Below are positions 43,241 to 56,178 of a stretch of DNA of 64,000 bases, one piece after another (the first letter of the stretch is position 1; every line of letters begins with the position of its first letter). A program made the position numbers and the translations under genes. Below the pieces are notes generated by a model. It made no database searches. It was not told the origin of the DNA and saw nothing but the letters and a program-made list of their open reading frames with translations. Source of the stretch: Balaenoptera acutorostrata (lineage: Eukaryota > Chordata > Mammalia > Artiodactyla > Balaenopteridae); NCBI RefSeq assembly GCF_949987535.1, contig NC_080064.1, forward strand, positions 46,705,937 through 46,769,936, written 5' to 3'.

Positions 43241-46080
43241 CAGGCATACCTTGTTTTACAGTGCTCTGCTTTGCTATGCTTCGCAGATGTGACATTTTTT
43301 ACAAATTGAAGGTTTGTGGCAACCCTGCATCCAGCAAGTCTATCAACACTTTTTCCAACAACATTTGCTCACTTCATGTCTATGCGTTGCATTTTGGTAA
43401 TTCTCACAATATTTCAAACTATCTCATTATTATTACATTTGTTATGGTGCTCTGTGATAAGTGATCTTAGATGTTACTATTTTAATTGTTTTGGGGCACC
43501 AAGAATTGTGTCTGTATAACATAGCAAACTTAATCAATAAATGTATGTGTTCTGACCACTCCACCAACTGGCTGTTTCCGGTCTCTCTCCCTTCCTCAGG
43601 CTTCCCGACTCCCTGCGACACAACAGTATTAAAATTAAGCCAATTAATAGCCCTACAATGGCCTCCACGTGTTCAAGTGAAAGGAAGAGTAAGTAGCACG
43701 TCTCTCACTTTAAATCAAAAGCTAGAAATGATTAAGCTTAGTGAGGAAGGCATGATGAAAGCCGAGACAAGCCAAAAGCTAGGTAGGTGTCTTGCACCAA
43801 ACCGTTAGCTAAGTTGTGAATGCAAAGGAAAAGTTCTTGAAAGAAATTAAAAGTGCTACTCCACAGAACAAACAAATGATAAGAAAGCAAAACAGGCTTA
43901 TTGCTATATGGAGAAAGTTTTAGTGGTCTGGGTGGAAGATCAAACCAGCCACAACATTCCCTTAAGCCAAAGTCTAACCTAGAGCAAAGCCCTAAACTCT
44001 CTTCAATTCTGTGAAGGCTGAGAAAGATGAGGAAGTTGCAGAAGAAGTTTGAAGCTAACACAGGTTGCTTCATGAGGTTGAAGGAAAGAAGGCATATCTT
44101 CATAACATAAAAGTGAAAGGTGACAGGGGGACCTTCAAGATGGCAGAGGAGTAAGACATGGAGACCACCTTCCTGCCCACAAATACATGAAAAATACATC
44201 TACATGTGGAACATCTCCTACAGAACACCTACTGAACGCTGGCAGAAGACCTCAGACTTCCCAAAAGGCAAGAAACTCCCCACGTACTTGGGTAGGGCAA
44301 AAGAAAAAAGAAAAAACAGAGACAAAATAATAAGGGATGGGACCTGCACCAGTGGGAGGGAGCTGTGAAGGAGGAAAGGTTTCCATACACTTGGAAGGCC
44401 CTTCATGGGCGGAGACTGTGGGTGGCGGAGGGGGGAAGCTTCGGAGCCACGGAGGACAGCACAGCAAAAGGGGTCCAGAGGGCAAAGCGGAGAGGTTCCC
44501 GCACAGAGGAGCAGTGCCAACCAGCACTCACCAGCCCGAGAGGCTTGTCTGCTCACCCGCCGGGACGGGCGGGGGCTGGGAGCTGAGGCTCAGGCTTCGG
44601 AGGTCAGATCCCAGGGAGAGGACTGGGGTTGGTGGCATGAACACAGCCTGAAGGGGGCTAGTGCACCACGGCTAGCTGGGAGGGAGTCCAGGAAAAGGTC
44701 TGGAGCTGCCGAAGAGGCAAGAGACCACTGTTTTGGGGTGCGCGAGGAGAGGGGATTCCTTCCCTGTGTGCCCACAGAAGGCAGAGTACCGCCTAAGCAA
44801 GCTCCAGAGACGGCACAAGCCACGGCTATCAGCTCAGACAACAGAGACAAGCATGAAATGCTAACACTGCTGCTGCTGTGACCAAGAAGCCTGTGTGCAA
44901 GCACAGGTCACTATCCACACCCACCGCCCTGGGGAGCCTGTGCAGCACGTCACGGTCAGGGTCCCGAGATCCACGGACAACTTCCCTGGGAGAACACACG
45001 GCGTGCCTCACGCTGTTGCAATGTCATGCCTCTGCCGCCGCAGGCTTGCCCTGCATTCCAATTATGACTACCATACCCTTTGCTCTCCCCGGCCTGAGAG
45101 AGCAAGAGAGCCATAATCAGCCACTGCTTTAACCCCCTCCTGTCTGGGTGGGGAACAGACATCTGAGGGCAACTTACAAGCAGAGACGGGCCAAAACCAA
45201 AGCTGAACCCCAGGAGCTGTGCGAACAAAGAAGAGAAAGGGAAATTTTTCTGTGTAGCCTCAGGAGCAGTGGATTAAATCCCCACAATCAACTTGATGAA
45301 CCCTGCATCTGTGGAATAGCTGAATACCTGAACAAATGTTCCCAAAATGGAGGCGGTGGACTCTGGAAGCAACTGTAGACTTGGGGTTTGCTGTCTGCGA
45401 CTGATTTGTTTCTGATTTTTATGTTTATCTTAGTTTAGTTTTTAGTGCTTCTTATGACTGATAGATTTGTTTATTGGTTTGGTTGCTCTCTTCTTCTCTT
45501 AAAAAATTTATTTTATTATTTCTTTTATTTTATTATTTTTTAAATTTATTATTATTATTTTTCTTTCTTTTCTTCTGAGCCAAGTGGCTGACAGGGTCTT
45601 GCTGCTCTGGCCGGGTGTACAGCCTGAGCCCCAGAGGTGGGAGAGCTGACTCCAGGACACTGGACCACCAGAGACCTCCCAGCCCCACATAGTATCAATT
45701 GGCGAGAGCTCTCCCAGAGATCTCCATCTCAACACTAAGACCCAGCTGCACCCAACGGCCAGCAAGCTCCAGTGCTGGATGCCCCATGCCAAACAACTAG
45801 CAAAACAGGAACACAACCCCATCCATTAGCAGAGAGGCTGCCTAAAATCATACTAAGTTCATAGACACCCCAAAACAAACCACCAGACGCAGTCCTTCCC
45901 ATCAGAAAGACAAGATGCAGCCCCACCCACCAGAACACAGCAACACCAGTCCCCTCCACCAGGAAGCCTTCACAAGCCACTGAACCAACCGCACCCACTG
46001 GGGACAGACACCAAAAACAACAGGAACTATGAACCCGCAGCATGAGAAAAGGAGACCCCAAACACAGTTAGTAAAATAAA

Positions 46081-46970
46081 ATGAGAAGACAGAGAAATAT
46101 GCAGCAGATGAAGGAGCAAGGTAAAAACCCACCAGACCAAACAAATGAAGAGGCAATAGGCAGTCAACGTGAAAAAGAATTCAGAATAATGATAGTAAAG
46201 ATGATCCAAAATCTTGGAAATAGAATGGAGAATATACAAGAAACATTTAACAAAGACCTAGAAGAACTAAAGAGCAAACAATAATGAACAACACAGTAAA
46301 TGAAATTAAAAATTCTCTAGAAGGAATCAGTAGCAGAATAACTGAGGCAGAAGAATGGTAAGTGACCTGGAAGACGAAATAGTGGAAATAACTGCCACAG
46401 AGCAGAATAAAGAAAAAAGAATGAAAAGAATTGAGGAGAGTCTCAGAGGCCCTGGGAACAAAATTAAATGCAGCAACATTCACATTATAGGGGTCCCAGA
46501 AGAAGAAAAGAAAAAGAAAGGGTCTGAGAAAATATTAGAAGAGATTAGAGTTGAAAACTTCCCTAATATGAGAAAGGAAATAGTCAATCAAGTCCAGGAA
46601 GCACAGAGAATCCCATACAGGATAAATCCAAGAAGAAACACGCCAATACACATATTAATCAAACTATCAAAAATTAAATACAAAGAAAAAATATTACAAG
46701 CAGCAAGGGAAAGCAACAAATAATATACAAGGGAACTCCCGAAAGGTTAACAGCTGATTTCTCAGCAGAAACTCTACAAGCCAGAAGGGAGTGGCAGGAT
46801 ATATTTAAAGTGATGAAAGGGAAGAACCTACAACCAAGATTACTCTACCCAGCAAGGATCTCATTCAGATTCAATGGAGAAGTCAAAAGCTTTACAGACA
46901 AGCAAAAGCTAAGAGAATTCATCACCACCAAACCAGCTCTACAACAAATGCTAAAGGAACTTCTCTAAGT
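46081..46970 (+). pseudogene. L1 ORF1 (RNA-binding protein), disrupted
   Basis: Starts MRRQRNMQQMKEQGKNP. The coiled-coil and RNA-binding regions are recognisable (NIHIIGVPEEE near 46475-46507; INPRRNTPIHILIKLSKIK near 46624-46680). The frame stops at TAA near 46282, resumes in another frame from 46355, and stops again near 46721. No functional product is expected. Confidence 0.85.
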
Positions 46971-47014
46971 GGAAGAAAACGACCTACAAAAACAAACCCA
47001 TAACAATTAAGAAA

Positions 47015-50000
47015 ATGGTAAAAGGAACATACATATCGATAATTACCTTAAACATGAATGGATTAAATGCTCCAACCAAAAGACACAGGCTTGCTGAATG
47101 GATACAAAAACAAGACCCATATATATGCTGTCTACAAGAGACACACTTCTGACCTAGGGACACACAGAGACTGAAAGTGAGGGCATGGAAAAAGATATTC
47201 CATGCAAATGGAAATCAAAAGAAAGGTGGAGTAGCAATACTCATATCAGATAAAATAGACTTTAAAACAAAGAATGTTACAAGAGACAAGGAAGGACACT
47301 ACATAATGATCAAGGGATCAATCCAAGAAGAAGATATAACAACTATAAATACATATGCACCCAACATAGGAACACCTCAATACACAAGGCAACTGCTAAT
47401 AGCTATAAAAGAGGAAATCGACAGTAACACAATAATAGTGGGGGACTTTAACACCTCACTTACACCAATGGACAGATCATCCAAACAAAATTAATAAGGA
47501 AACACGAACGTTAAATAACACAGCAGACAAGAAAGATTTAATTGATATTTATAGGACACTGCATGCCAAAACAGCAGATTACACTTTCTTCTCAAGTGCA
47601 CACGGAACATTCTCCAGGACAGATCACATCTTGGGTCACAAATCAACCCTCAGTAAATTTAAGCAAACTGAAATCATATCAAGCATCTTTTCTGATCAGG
47701 ACGCTATGAGATTAGAAATCAATTACAGGGAAAGAAACATAAAAAACACAAACACATGGAGGCTAAACAATACATTACTAAATAACCAAGAGATCACTGA
47801 AGAAATCAAAAAATACCTAGAGACAAATTACAACAAAAACACGATGATCCAAAACCTATGAGATGCAGCAAAAGCAGTTCTAAGAGGGAAGTTTACAGAA
47901 ATACAAGCCTACCTCAAGAAACAAGAAAAATCTCAAATAAACAATCTAACCTTACGCCTAAAGGAACTAGTGAAAGAAAAACAAACAAAACTCAAAGTTA
48001 GCAGAAGGAAAGAAGTCATAACGATCACATGAGAAAGAAATGAAGGAAACAATAGCAAAGATCAATAAAGCTAAAATTGGTTTTTTGAGAAGATAAACAA
48101 AATTGATAAACCTTTAGCCAGACTCATCAAGAAAAAGAGGGAGAGGACTCAAATCAATAAAATTAGAAATGAAAAAGGAGAAGTTACAACAGACACCACA
48201 GAAATACAAAGCATCCTAAGAGACTACTACAAGCAACTCTATGCCAATAAAATGGACAACCTGGAAGAAATCGACAAATTCTTAGAAAGGTATAACTTTC
48301 CAAGACTGAACCAAGAAGAAACAGAAACTATGAACAGACCAATCACAAGTAATGAAATTGAAACTGTGATTAAAAATCTTCCAACAAACAAAAGTCCAGG
48401 ACCAGATGGCTTCACAGTTGAATTCTATCAAACATTTAGAGAAGAGCTAACACCCATACTTCTCAAACTCTTCCAAAAAATTGCAGAGGAAGGAACACTC
48501 CCAAACTCATTCTATGAGGCCGCCTTCATCCTGATACCAAAACCAGACAAAGATACTACAAAAAAAAGAAAATTACCGACCAATATCACTGATGAATACA
48601 GATGCAAAAACCCTCAACAAAATACTAGCAAACAGAATCCAACAACATATTAAAAGGATCATACACCTTGACCAAGTGGGATTTATCCCAGGGATGCAAG
48701 GATTCTTCAATGTATGCAAATCAATGTGATACACCATATTAACAAACTGAAGAATAAAAACCATATGATCATCTCAATAGATGCAGAAAAAGCTTTCAAC
48801 AAAATTCAACACCCATTTATGATAAAAACTCTCCAGAAAGTGGGCATAGAGGGAACCTACCCTCAACATAATAAAGGCCATATATGACAAACCCACAGCC
48901 AACATCATTCTCAGCGGTGAAAAACTGAAAGCATTTCCTCTAAGATCAGGAACAAGACAAGGATGTCCACTCTCACCCACTGTTATTCAACATTGTTTTG
49001 GAAGTCCTAGCCACAGCAATCAGAGAAGAAAAAGAAATAAAAGAAATACAAATTGGAAAAGAAGAAGTAAAACTGTCACTGTTTCCAGATGACATGATAC
49101 TATACATAGAGAATTCTAAAGATGCCACCAGAAAACTACTAGAGCTCATCAATGAATTTGGAAAAGTTGCAGGATACAAAATTAATGCACAGATATTTCT
49201 TGCATTCCTATATACTAATGATGAAAAATATGAAAGAGAAATTAAGGAAACACTCCTATTTACCATTGCAACAAAAAGAATAAAACACCTAGGAATAAAC
49301 CTACCTAGGGAGACAAAAGACCTGTATGCAGAAATCGGTAAGACACTGATGAAAGAAATTAAAGATGATACAAACAGATAGATATACCATGTTCTTGGAT
49401 TGGAAGAATCAACATTGTGAAAATGACTATATTACCCAAAGCAATCTACAGATTCAATGTAATCCTTATCAAACTACCAATGGCATTTTTCACAGAACTA
49501 GAACAAAAAATTTCACAATTTGTATGGAAACACAAAAGACCCCAAAGAGCCAAAGCAATCTTGAGAAAGAAAAACGGAGCTGGAGGAATCAGGCTCCTGG
49601 ACTTCAGATTATACACTACAAAGCTACAGTAATCAAGACAGTATGGTAGTGGCACAAAAACAGAAATATAGATCAATGGAACAGGATAGAAAGCCCAGAG
49701 ATAAACCCACGTACATATGGTCAACTAATCTATGACAAAGGAGGCAAGGATATACAATGGAGAAAAGACAGTCTCTTCAATAAGTGGTGCTGGGAAAACT
49801 GGACAGCTACATGTAAAAGAATGAAATTAGAACACTCCCTAACACCATACACAAAAATAAACTCAAAATGGATTAGAGACCTAAATTTAAGACCAGACAC
49901 TATAAAACTCTTAGAGGAAAACATAGGCAGAACACTCTATGACATAAATCACAGCAAGATCCCTTTTGACCCACCTCCTAGAGAAATGGAAATAAAAACA

Positions 50001-50850
50001 AAAATAAACAAATGGCACCTGACGAAACTTAAAAGCTTTTGCACAGCAAAGGAAACTATAAACAAGACGAAAAGACAACCCTCAGAATGGGAGAAAATAT
50101 TTGCAAACGAATCAATGGACAAAGGATAAATCTCCAAAATATATAAACAGCTCATGCAGCTCAATATCAAAAAAACAAACAACCCAATCAAAAAACAGGT
50201 GGAAGACTTAAATAGACATTTCTCCAAAGAATATATACAGATTGCAAACAAACACATGAAAAGATGCTCAACGTCACTAATCAGTAGAGAAATGCAAATC
50301 AAAACCACAATGAGGTATCACCTCACACCGGTCGGAATGGCCATCATCAAAAAAACCTACAGACAATAAATGCTGGAGAGGTTGTGGAGAAAAGGGAATC
50401 CTCTTGCACTGCTGGTGGGAGTGTAACTGGTACAGCCACTATGGAGAACAGTATGGAGGTTCCTTAAAAAACTAAAAATAGAACTACCATATGACCCAGC
50501 AATATCACTACTGGGCATATACCCTGAGAAAACCATAGTTCAAAAAGAGGAATGTACCACAATGTTCACTGCAGCACTATTTACAATAGCAGGACATGGA
50601 AGCAACTTAAGTGTCCATCGATAGATGAATGGATAAAGAAGATGTGGCACATATATACAATGGAATATTACTCAGCCATAAAAAGAAATGAAATTGAGTT
50701 ATTTGTAGTGAGGTGGATGGAGTTAGAGTCTGTCCATAGAGAGTGAAGTAAGTCAGAAAGAGAAAAACAAATACCGTATGCTAACACATATATGTGGACT
50801 CTAAAAAAAAAATGGTTCTAATGAACCTCGGGGCAGGACAAGAATAAAGA
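47015..50850 (+). pseudogene. L1 ORF2 (endonuclease / reverse transcriptase), disrupted
   Basis: Starts MVKGTYISIITLNMNGLNAP. The endonuclease motifs (NMNGLN, LQETH) are followed at once by an in-frame TGA near 47149. Several more frameshifts and stops break the frame. The reverse transcriptase region ([15 protein letters not shown] near 48390-48432) is recognisable. The catalytic FADD box reads FPDD at about 49081-49092. The C-terminal MEYYSAIKRNE lies near 50661-50693. Non-functional. Confidence 0.88.
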
Positions 50851-51383
50851 TGCAGATGTAGAGAATGGACTTGAGGACAAGGCAGGGGGAAGGGTAAGCT
50901 GGGATGAAGTGAGAGAGTAGCACTGACATATATACACTACCGAATGTAAAATAGATAGCTAGTGGGAAGCAGCTTCATAGCACAGGGAGATCAGCTCGGT
51001 GCTTTGTGACCACCTAGAGGGGTGGGATAGGGAGGGTGGGAGGGAGGCGCAAGAGGGAGGGGATATGGGGATACATGTATACGTATAGCTGATTCACTTT
51101 GTTATACAGCAGAAACTAACACAACAATGTAAAGCAATTATACTCCAACAAAGATGTTAAAAAAAAAAAAGTGAAAGGTGAAGCAGCAAGTGGTGACGCA
51201 GAAGCTACAACAAGCTATCCAGAATATCTAACTGGGTAATTAAAGAAGGTGGCTACATTAAACAACAGATTTTCAATATAGACAAAACAGCCTTATATTA
51301 GAAGAAGAGGACATCCAGGACTTGCACAGGTAGAGAGGAGAAGTCAGTGCTTGGCTTCAAAGCTTCAAAAGACAAGCAGACTC

Positions 51384-51618
51384 ACAGATACAGAGAACAA
51401 ACTCGTGTATATCAGTGGTGGGGACGGGGGAGGAGGAATGTAAGGGTGGGGGAGGGTGAGGTACAAAATATTAAGTGTAAGATTGGCTCAAAGATGCATT
51501 GTACAACACAGGGAATATAGCCAATATTCTGTAATAACTGTAAATGGAAAGTAACCTTAAAAAAATTTTTTAATGGTTAAACAAATAAACAACCCTCCCC
51601 CCCCCCCAAAAAACCCTG
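51384..51618 (+). mobile_element. 5'-truncated L1 3' end inserted in Tigger1
   Basis: L1 3' UTR phrases 'atacagagaacaaactcgtg' and 'tgtacaacacagggaatata' followed by 'gccaatattctgtaataac'. Flanking 16-bp repeats are aaagacaagcagactc (51368-51383) and aaagacaagctgactc (51619-51634). The tail carries a run of 11 C. Confidence 0.85.
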
Positions 51619-52276
51619 AAAGACAAGCTGACTCTCTTGTGAGGGACTACTGAAGCTGGTGACTTGTAGTAGAAGCCAGTGCTCATTTACCATTCCAAAG
51701 ATCATAAGGCCCTTAAGAATTATGCTAAATCTACTCTGCCTATGCCTTACCAATGGAACAACAAAGCCTGGAATGCAGCACACCTGTTAACAACATGGTT
51801 TACTGAATATTTTAAATTCACTGTTAAGACCTAATACTCAGAAAAAAAATATTCCTTTCAAAACATTACTGCTTACTGACAATGCACCTGGTCACCAAAG
51901 AGCTCTCTGATGGAGATGTACAATGAGATTAATGTTGTTTTCATGCCTGCGAATACAGCATCCATTCTGCAGCCCATGGATCAAGGAGCAATTTTAACGT
52001 TCATGTCTTATTATTTAAGAAATACATTTGTAAGGCTATAGCTGCCATAGATAGTGATTCCTCTGATAGATCTGGGCAAAACACATTGAAAACGATCTGG
52101 GAAGGATTCACCATTCTAGATGCCATTAAGAACATTCATTAATTCATGGGAAGAGGCCAAAATATCAACATTAACAGCAGTTAGGAAGAAGTTGATTTTA
52201 ACCCTTGTGGATGACTTTGAGGGGTTCAAGACTTCAGTGGAGGAAGTCACTGCGGATGTGGTAGAAATAGTAAGAG

Positions 52277-52624
52277 AGGACTTCCCTGGTGTCGCAGTGG
52301 TTAAGAATCCGCCTGCCAATGCAGGGGACATGGGTTCGATCCCTGGTCCGGGAAGATCCCACATGCCGCGGAGCAACTAAGCCCATGCACCACAACTACT
52401 GAGCCTGCACTCTAGAGCCCATGAGCCACAACTACTGAGCCCACGTGCCACAACTACTGAAGCCTGCACGCCCTAGAGCCCATGCTCTGCAACAAGAGAA
52501 GCCACCGCAATGAGAAGCCCACGCACTGCAACAAAGAGTAGCCCCCGCTCACCACTAGAGAAAGCCCGTGCACAGCAACAAAGACCCAAAGCAGCCAAAA
52601 AATAAATAAATTAAAAAAAAAAAA
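52277..52624 (+). mobile_element. CHR-2 SINE, long form, inserted in Tigger1
   Basis: Complete CHR-2 with poly(A). 14-bp flanks agaaatagtaagag (52263-52276) and agaaatagcaagag (52625-52638) interrupt the transposase C-terminal coding part. Confidence 0.92.
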
Positions 52625-54778
52625 AGAAATAGCAAGAGAACTAGAATTAGAAGTGGAGCCTGAAGATGTGACTGAATTGCTGCATCTCATGACAAAACTT
52701 GAACAGATAAGGAGTTACTTCTTAGGGAGAAGCAAAGAGAGTAGTTTCGTGAGATGGAATCTGCTCCTGGCAAAAAAGCTGTGAAAACTGTTGAAATGTC
52801 AACAAAGGATTCAGAATATTACACAAACTTCGTTGATAAAGCAGTGGCAGGGTTTGAGAGGTTTGTCTCCAATTTTGAAAGAAGTTCTGTTAGTAAAATG
52901 CTATCAAACAGCATTGCACGCTACAGAGAAATCATTCATGAAAGGAAGGGTCAACTGATGCAGCAAACTTCATTGTCGTATTTTAAGAAATTGCCACGGC
53001 CATCCCTACCTTCAGCAACCACCACCCTCATCAGTCAGCAGCCATGAATATCGAGGCAAGACCTCCACCAGCAAAAAGGTTCCAACTCGCTGAAGGCTCA
53101 GATGATGGTTAGTGTTTTCTAGCATTAATGTATTTTAAAGTTGAGGTATGTACTTTTTTTAGACATAATGCTATTGTACATTTACTGACTACAGTATAGT
53201 GTAAACATATCTTTTATATGTACTGGGAAATCAAAAACTTCATGTGAGTCCCTTTATTGCAACATTCACTTTGCTGCAGTGGTGTGGAACTGAACCCACA
53301 ATATCTCCGAGGTATGCCTGTAGATGTTAAGACAAGAAATACAGTACTAGAGACAAAGAGGGATACTTCATAATGATAAAAAAGTCAATAAAAAAAAAGA
53401 AGATAAAATAAAAGAATGGAAAAAGATATACTATGAAAACAGTAACCAAAAGAGAGCTGGAGTGGCTACACTAATATCAGAAAAAAGTAGAAATCATGTG
53501 AAAATTTATTACTAGAGATAAGGAAGGATTTTTTTTTTAATGATAAAGGGCTTATCCATCAGAAAGACATAACAGTTCTAAACAAATATGCATCTAATGA
53601 CAGAGACCCAAAGTATAGGAAGCAAAAACTGACAGAACTAAAGAGAAATACACAATTCAACAAGAACAGTTGGAGACTTTCACTTTCAATAATAGCTAGA
53701 ACTAGGCAGAGGTCAATGAGGAAATAGAAGAATTAATACCACAAACTAAGTATACAAAAGACATTTATAGAATGTTCCACCCCATAATAGCAGAATATAC
53801 ATTCTTCTCAAGTGCACATGAAACATTCTCCAGGACAGAGCACATGTTAGGTTATAAAATAAGCCTCAATCAATTTGTAGGGATTAAAAGCATACGAGGT
53901 ATGTTCTGTGACCACAATGGAATGATATTAGAAATCAACAGCAGAAGGAAATTTTGGAAATCCAAAAATACGTGAAAATTAAACAATATACTCCTAAACA
54001 ACTGATGGGCCAAAAAAGAAATCATAAGGCAATTAGAAAATGCTTTAAGATGAATGAAAATAAAAATACAATATAACTTATAAGATGCAGTGATTGGAGG
54101 GAAATATTTTTTAAAAAGAAAAAAGATCTCAAATCAATAACATAACCATGCACCTTACAAAACTAGAAAAAGAAGAGTAAGCTAAACCCAAAGCAAGCAG
54201 AATGAAGGAAATAATAAAGATTAGAGTGGAAATAAATGAGAGAACAGAAAAACAACAGAGACAATAAACAAAACCAAAAGTTGGTTCTTTGAAAATATCA
54301 ACAAAATGGACAAATCTTCAGCTAGACTAACCAAGAAAAAAAGAGAGAAGACTCAAATCATTAAAATCAGTAATAAAAGAGAGGGTATCAATTCTGACCT
54401 TATAGAAATAAAAATGATTATAAGGAATGCTACTGAAGATCCTACGCCAACAAATTAGATAATCTAGATGAAATGGACAAATTCCTAAAAGACATAAACC
54501 ACCAAAACTGACTCAAGCAGAAACAGAAAATATGAATAGACCTATACAAAATAAAGAGAATGTTGTAATCAAAAGCTTCCCACAAAGCCAGGACCAGATG
54601 CCATTACTGGTGAATTCCACCAAACATTTAAAGAATTAACATCAATCCAACACACTCTTCCCCCTGACCCACCCCCCCGGACCATAAAATAAGAAAAAAA
54701 GAAAAGGAGAGGATACTTACCAACTTATTTTATGAGATCAGTATTACCCTGACATTAAAACCAGACAAAAACATTCCA

Positions 54779-56178
54779 CATCCATTAGGATGGCTATTAT
54801 TAAAAACACAGAAAATAACAAGTGTTGACAAGAACGAAGGAAAACTGGAAACCCTGTGCATTGCTGATGGGAATACAAAATGGTACAGCCACAGTGAAAA
54901 ACAGTATGGTAGGTTCCTCAAAAAATTAAACATGAAATTACCACTTGATCCAGCAATTCTTCTTTGGGGTATATATCCAAAAGAATTGAAAGAAGGGACA
55001 TGAACAAATATTTGTACACCCGTGTTTATACTTATAGCAGCATTATTCACAATAGCCAAAAGGAGGAAACAACCTAAGTGTCCATCAATGAATGGATAAA
55101 CAAAATGTGGTATATATATACAACCAAAAATTATTCCACCTTTAATAAGAGGAAGGCAATTCTAATACATGCATGCTACAATACGCATGAACCTTGAAGA
55201 CATTATGCTAAGTGAAATATGCTAGTCACAAAGGAACAAATATTATATGATTCCACTTATATGAGGTACCTAGAATAGCCATATTCATGGAGACAGAAAA
55301 TAGAAGGGTGGTTGCCGAGGGCTGGGGGCAAGGGAGAATGAGGAGTTAATGTTTAATGAGTACACAGTTCCAATTTGGGAAGATGAAAAAGTACTGGAGA
55401 TGAATGGGGTGATGGTTGCAAAACAATGTCAATGTACTTAATGCACAGAATTGTGTACTTAAAAATGGTTAAAATGGATCTGTAAGTCATTTTATTTATA
55501 GGAATTTTTTAAATTCTAAGAACTATTCTGAAGACTGATCATGAAGTTATCTTGCTTACTTGGTGAATTTAGATCTATTTTTAACAAATCACAAACCTGT
55601 ACAGTGATAGTACACATTCTGAGGGCTTTAAAAAGATCTTTCTTATGTGATTATTTAGGTGATTTTTCCCTTTACTTATTGAATGTTTGTTGTATGTGCA
55701 TCTGTATGTGAGCATGCACATGTGTTGGGAAACATAAGTAAGAATTTAATACATTTATTTTACAGGAAGCTTTGAAGAGACAGAGCATCTCAAGTTTTCG
55801 ATTTCTAACATAAATACATTTTATAGATAATATATTGTTTCAGGGAGTAGAACAGATATTCTTCTTTGGTGATTACTTATTGATTTTCTTTGGTCTATAA
55901 CAATTTAAAGTACTTTATTGCTTACATTTAAATAAATGCTAAATCAATAGTAAGTTATACAACCACATAGTGGATATATGTATAAAGATATTATCCAGAA
56001 TACATGCCCTGGTCAGAACGGAGACTTGTAGAAATACTCACTTTAGATGACTCTTATAAGAGCAGAAATGTGAAGAAATAAAATGATCTTACATTTTATC
56101 CTCAACAACAACAACAACAACAAAAATGGTTAAAATGGTAAGTTTTATGTTGTGCGTTTTACCACAGCTTAAAAAAAT
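54779..56178 (+). mobile_element. L1 3' end nested in the old L1
   Basis: L1 ORF2 C-terminal remnant and 3' UTR ending 'cacagcttaaaaaaatgg'. Diverged flanking repeats are cagacaaaaacattcc (54763-54778) and ggacaaagatatccc (56179-56193). The host L1 resumes in ORF2 directly after it. It holds the 644-bp insert at 55478-56121. Confidence 0.65.
55478..56121 (+). mobile_element. Unidentified retro-inserted sequence with 17-bp direct repeats
   Basis: The 17-bp repeat aaaaatggttaaaatgg occurs at 55461-55477 and 56122-56138. The 644 bp between does not belong to the L1 3' UTR, whose sequence is restored if one repeat and the insert are removed. AATAAA at 56077-56082 lies about 20 bp before an AAC-rich tail. 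This fits a retrocopied mRNA 3' end or an orphan transduction. I do not recognise the source. Confidence 0.7.

Larger units (their letters stand above)
44124..51167 (+). mobile_element. Near-complete L1 retrotransposon (cetartiodactyl type), inactive
   Basis: About 7 kb, inserted in Tigger1 and flanked by 14-15 bp duplications of aaaagtgaaaggtga (44109-44123 and ending at 51181). It has a GC-rich 5' UTR (head 'gaccttcaagatggcagagg'), a broken ORF1, a broken ORF2, a 3' UTR and a poly(A). It lies antisense to USP24 in intron 1. It is the youngest L1 in the window by integrity. Confidence 0.93.
43241..53320 (+). mobile_element. Tigger1 DNA transposon, full length but split into four pieces
   Basis: Tc1/mariner-type (pogo-like) transposon. 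The ends are inverted repeats, 'caggcataccttgttttac' at 43241 and 'tctccgaggtatgcctg' ending at 53320, flanked by TA on both sides. Pieces at about 43241-44123, 51182-51383, 51635-52276 and 52639-53320 add up to about 2.4 kb, the expected full length. They encode fragments of a pogo-like transposase (for example TLNQKLEMIKLSEEG near 43715 and the C-terminus near 53000). The inserts are the L1 at 44124, the L1 3' end at 51384 and the SINE at 52277. The transposase frame is broken, so the element is dead. Confidence 0.9.

Noticed and set aside
52754..53047. 97-codon frame that looks like a gene
   Set aside because: It is the C-terminal part of the broken Tigger1 transposase.
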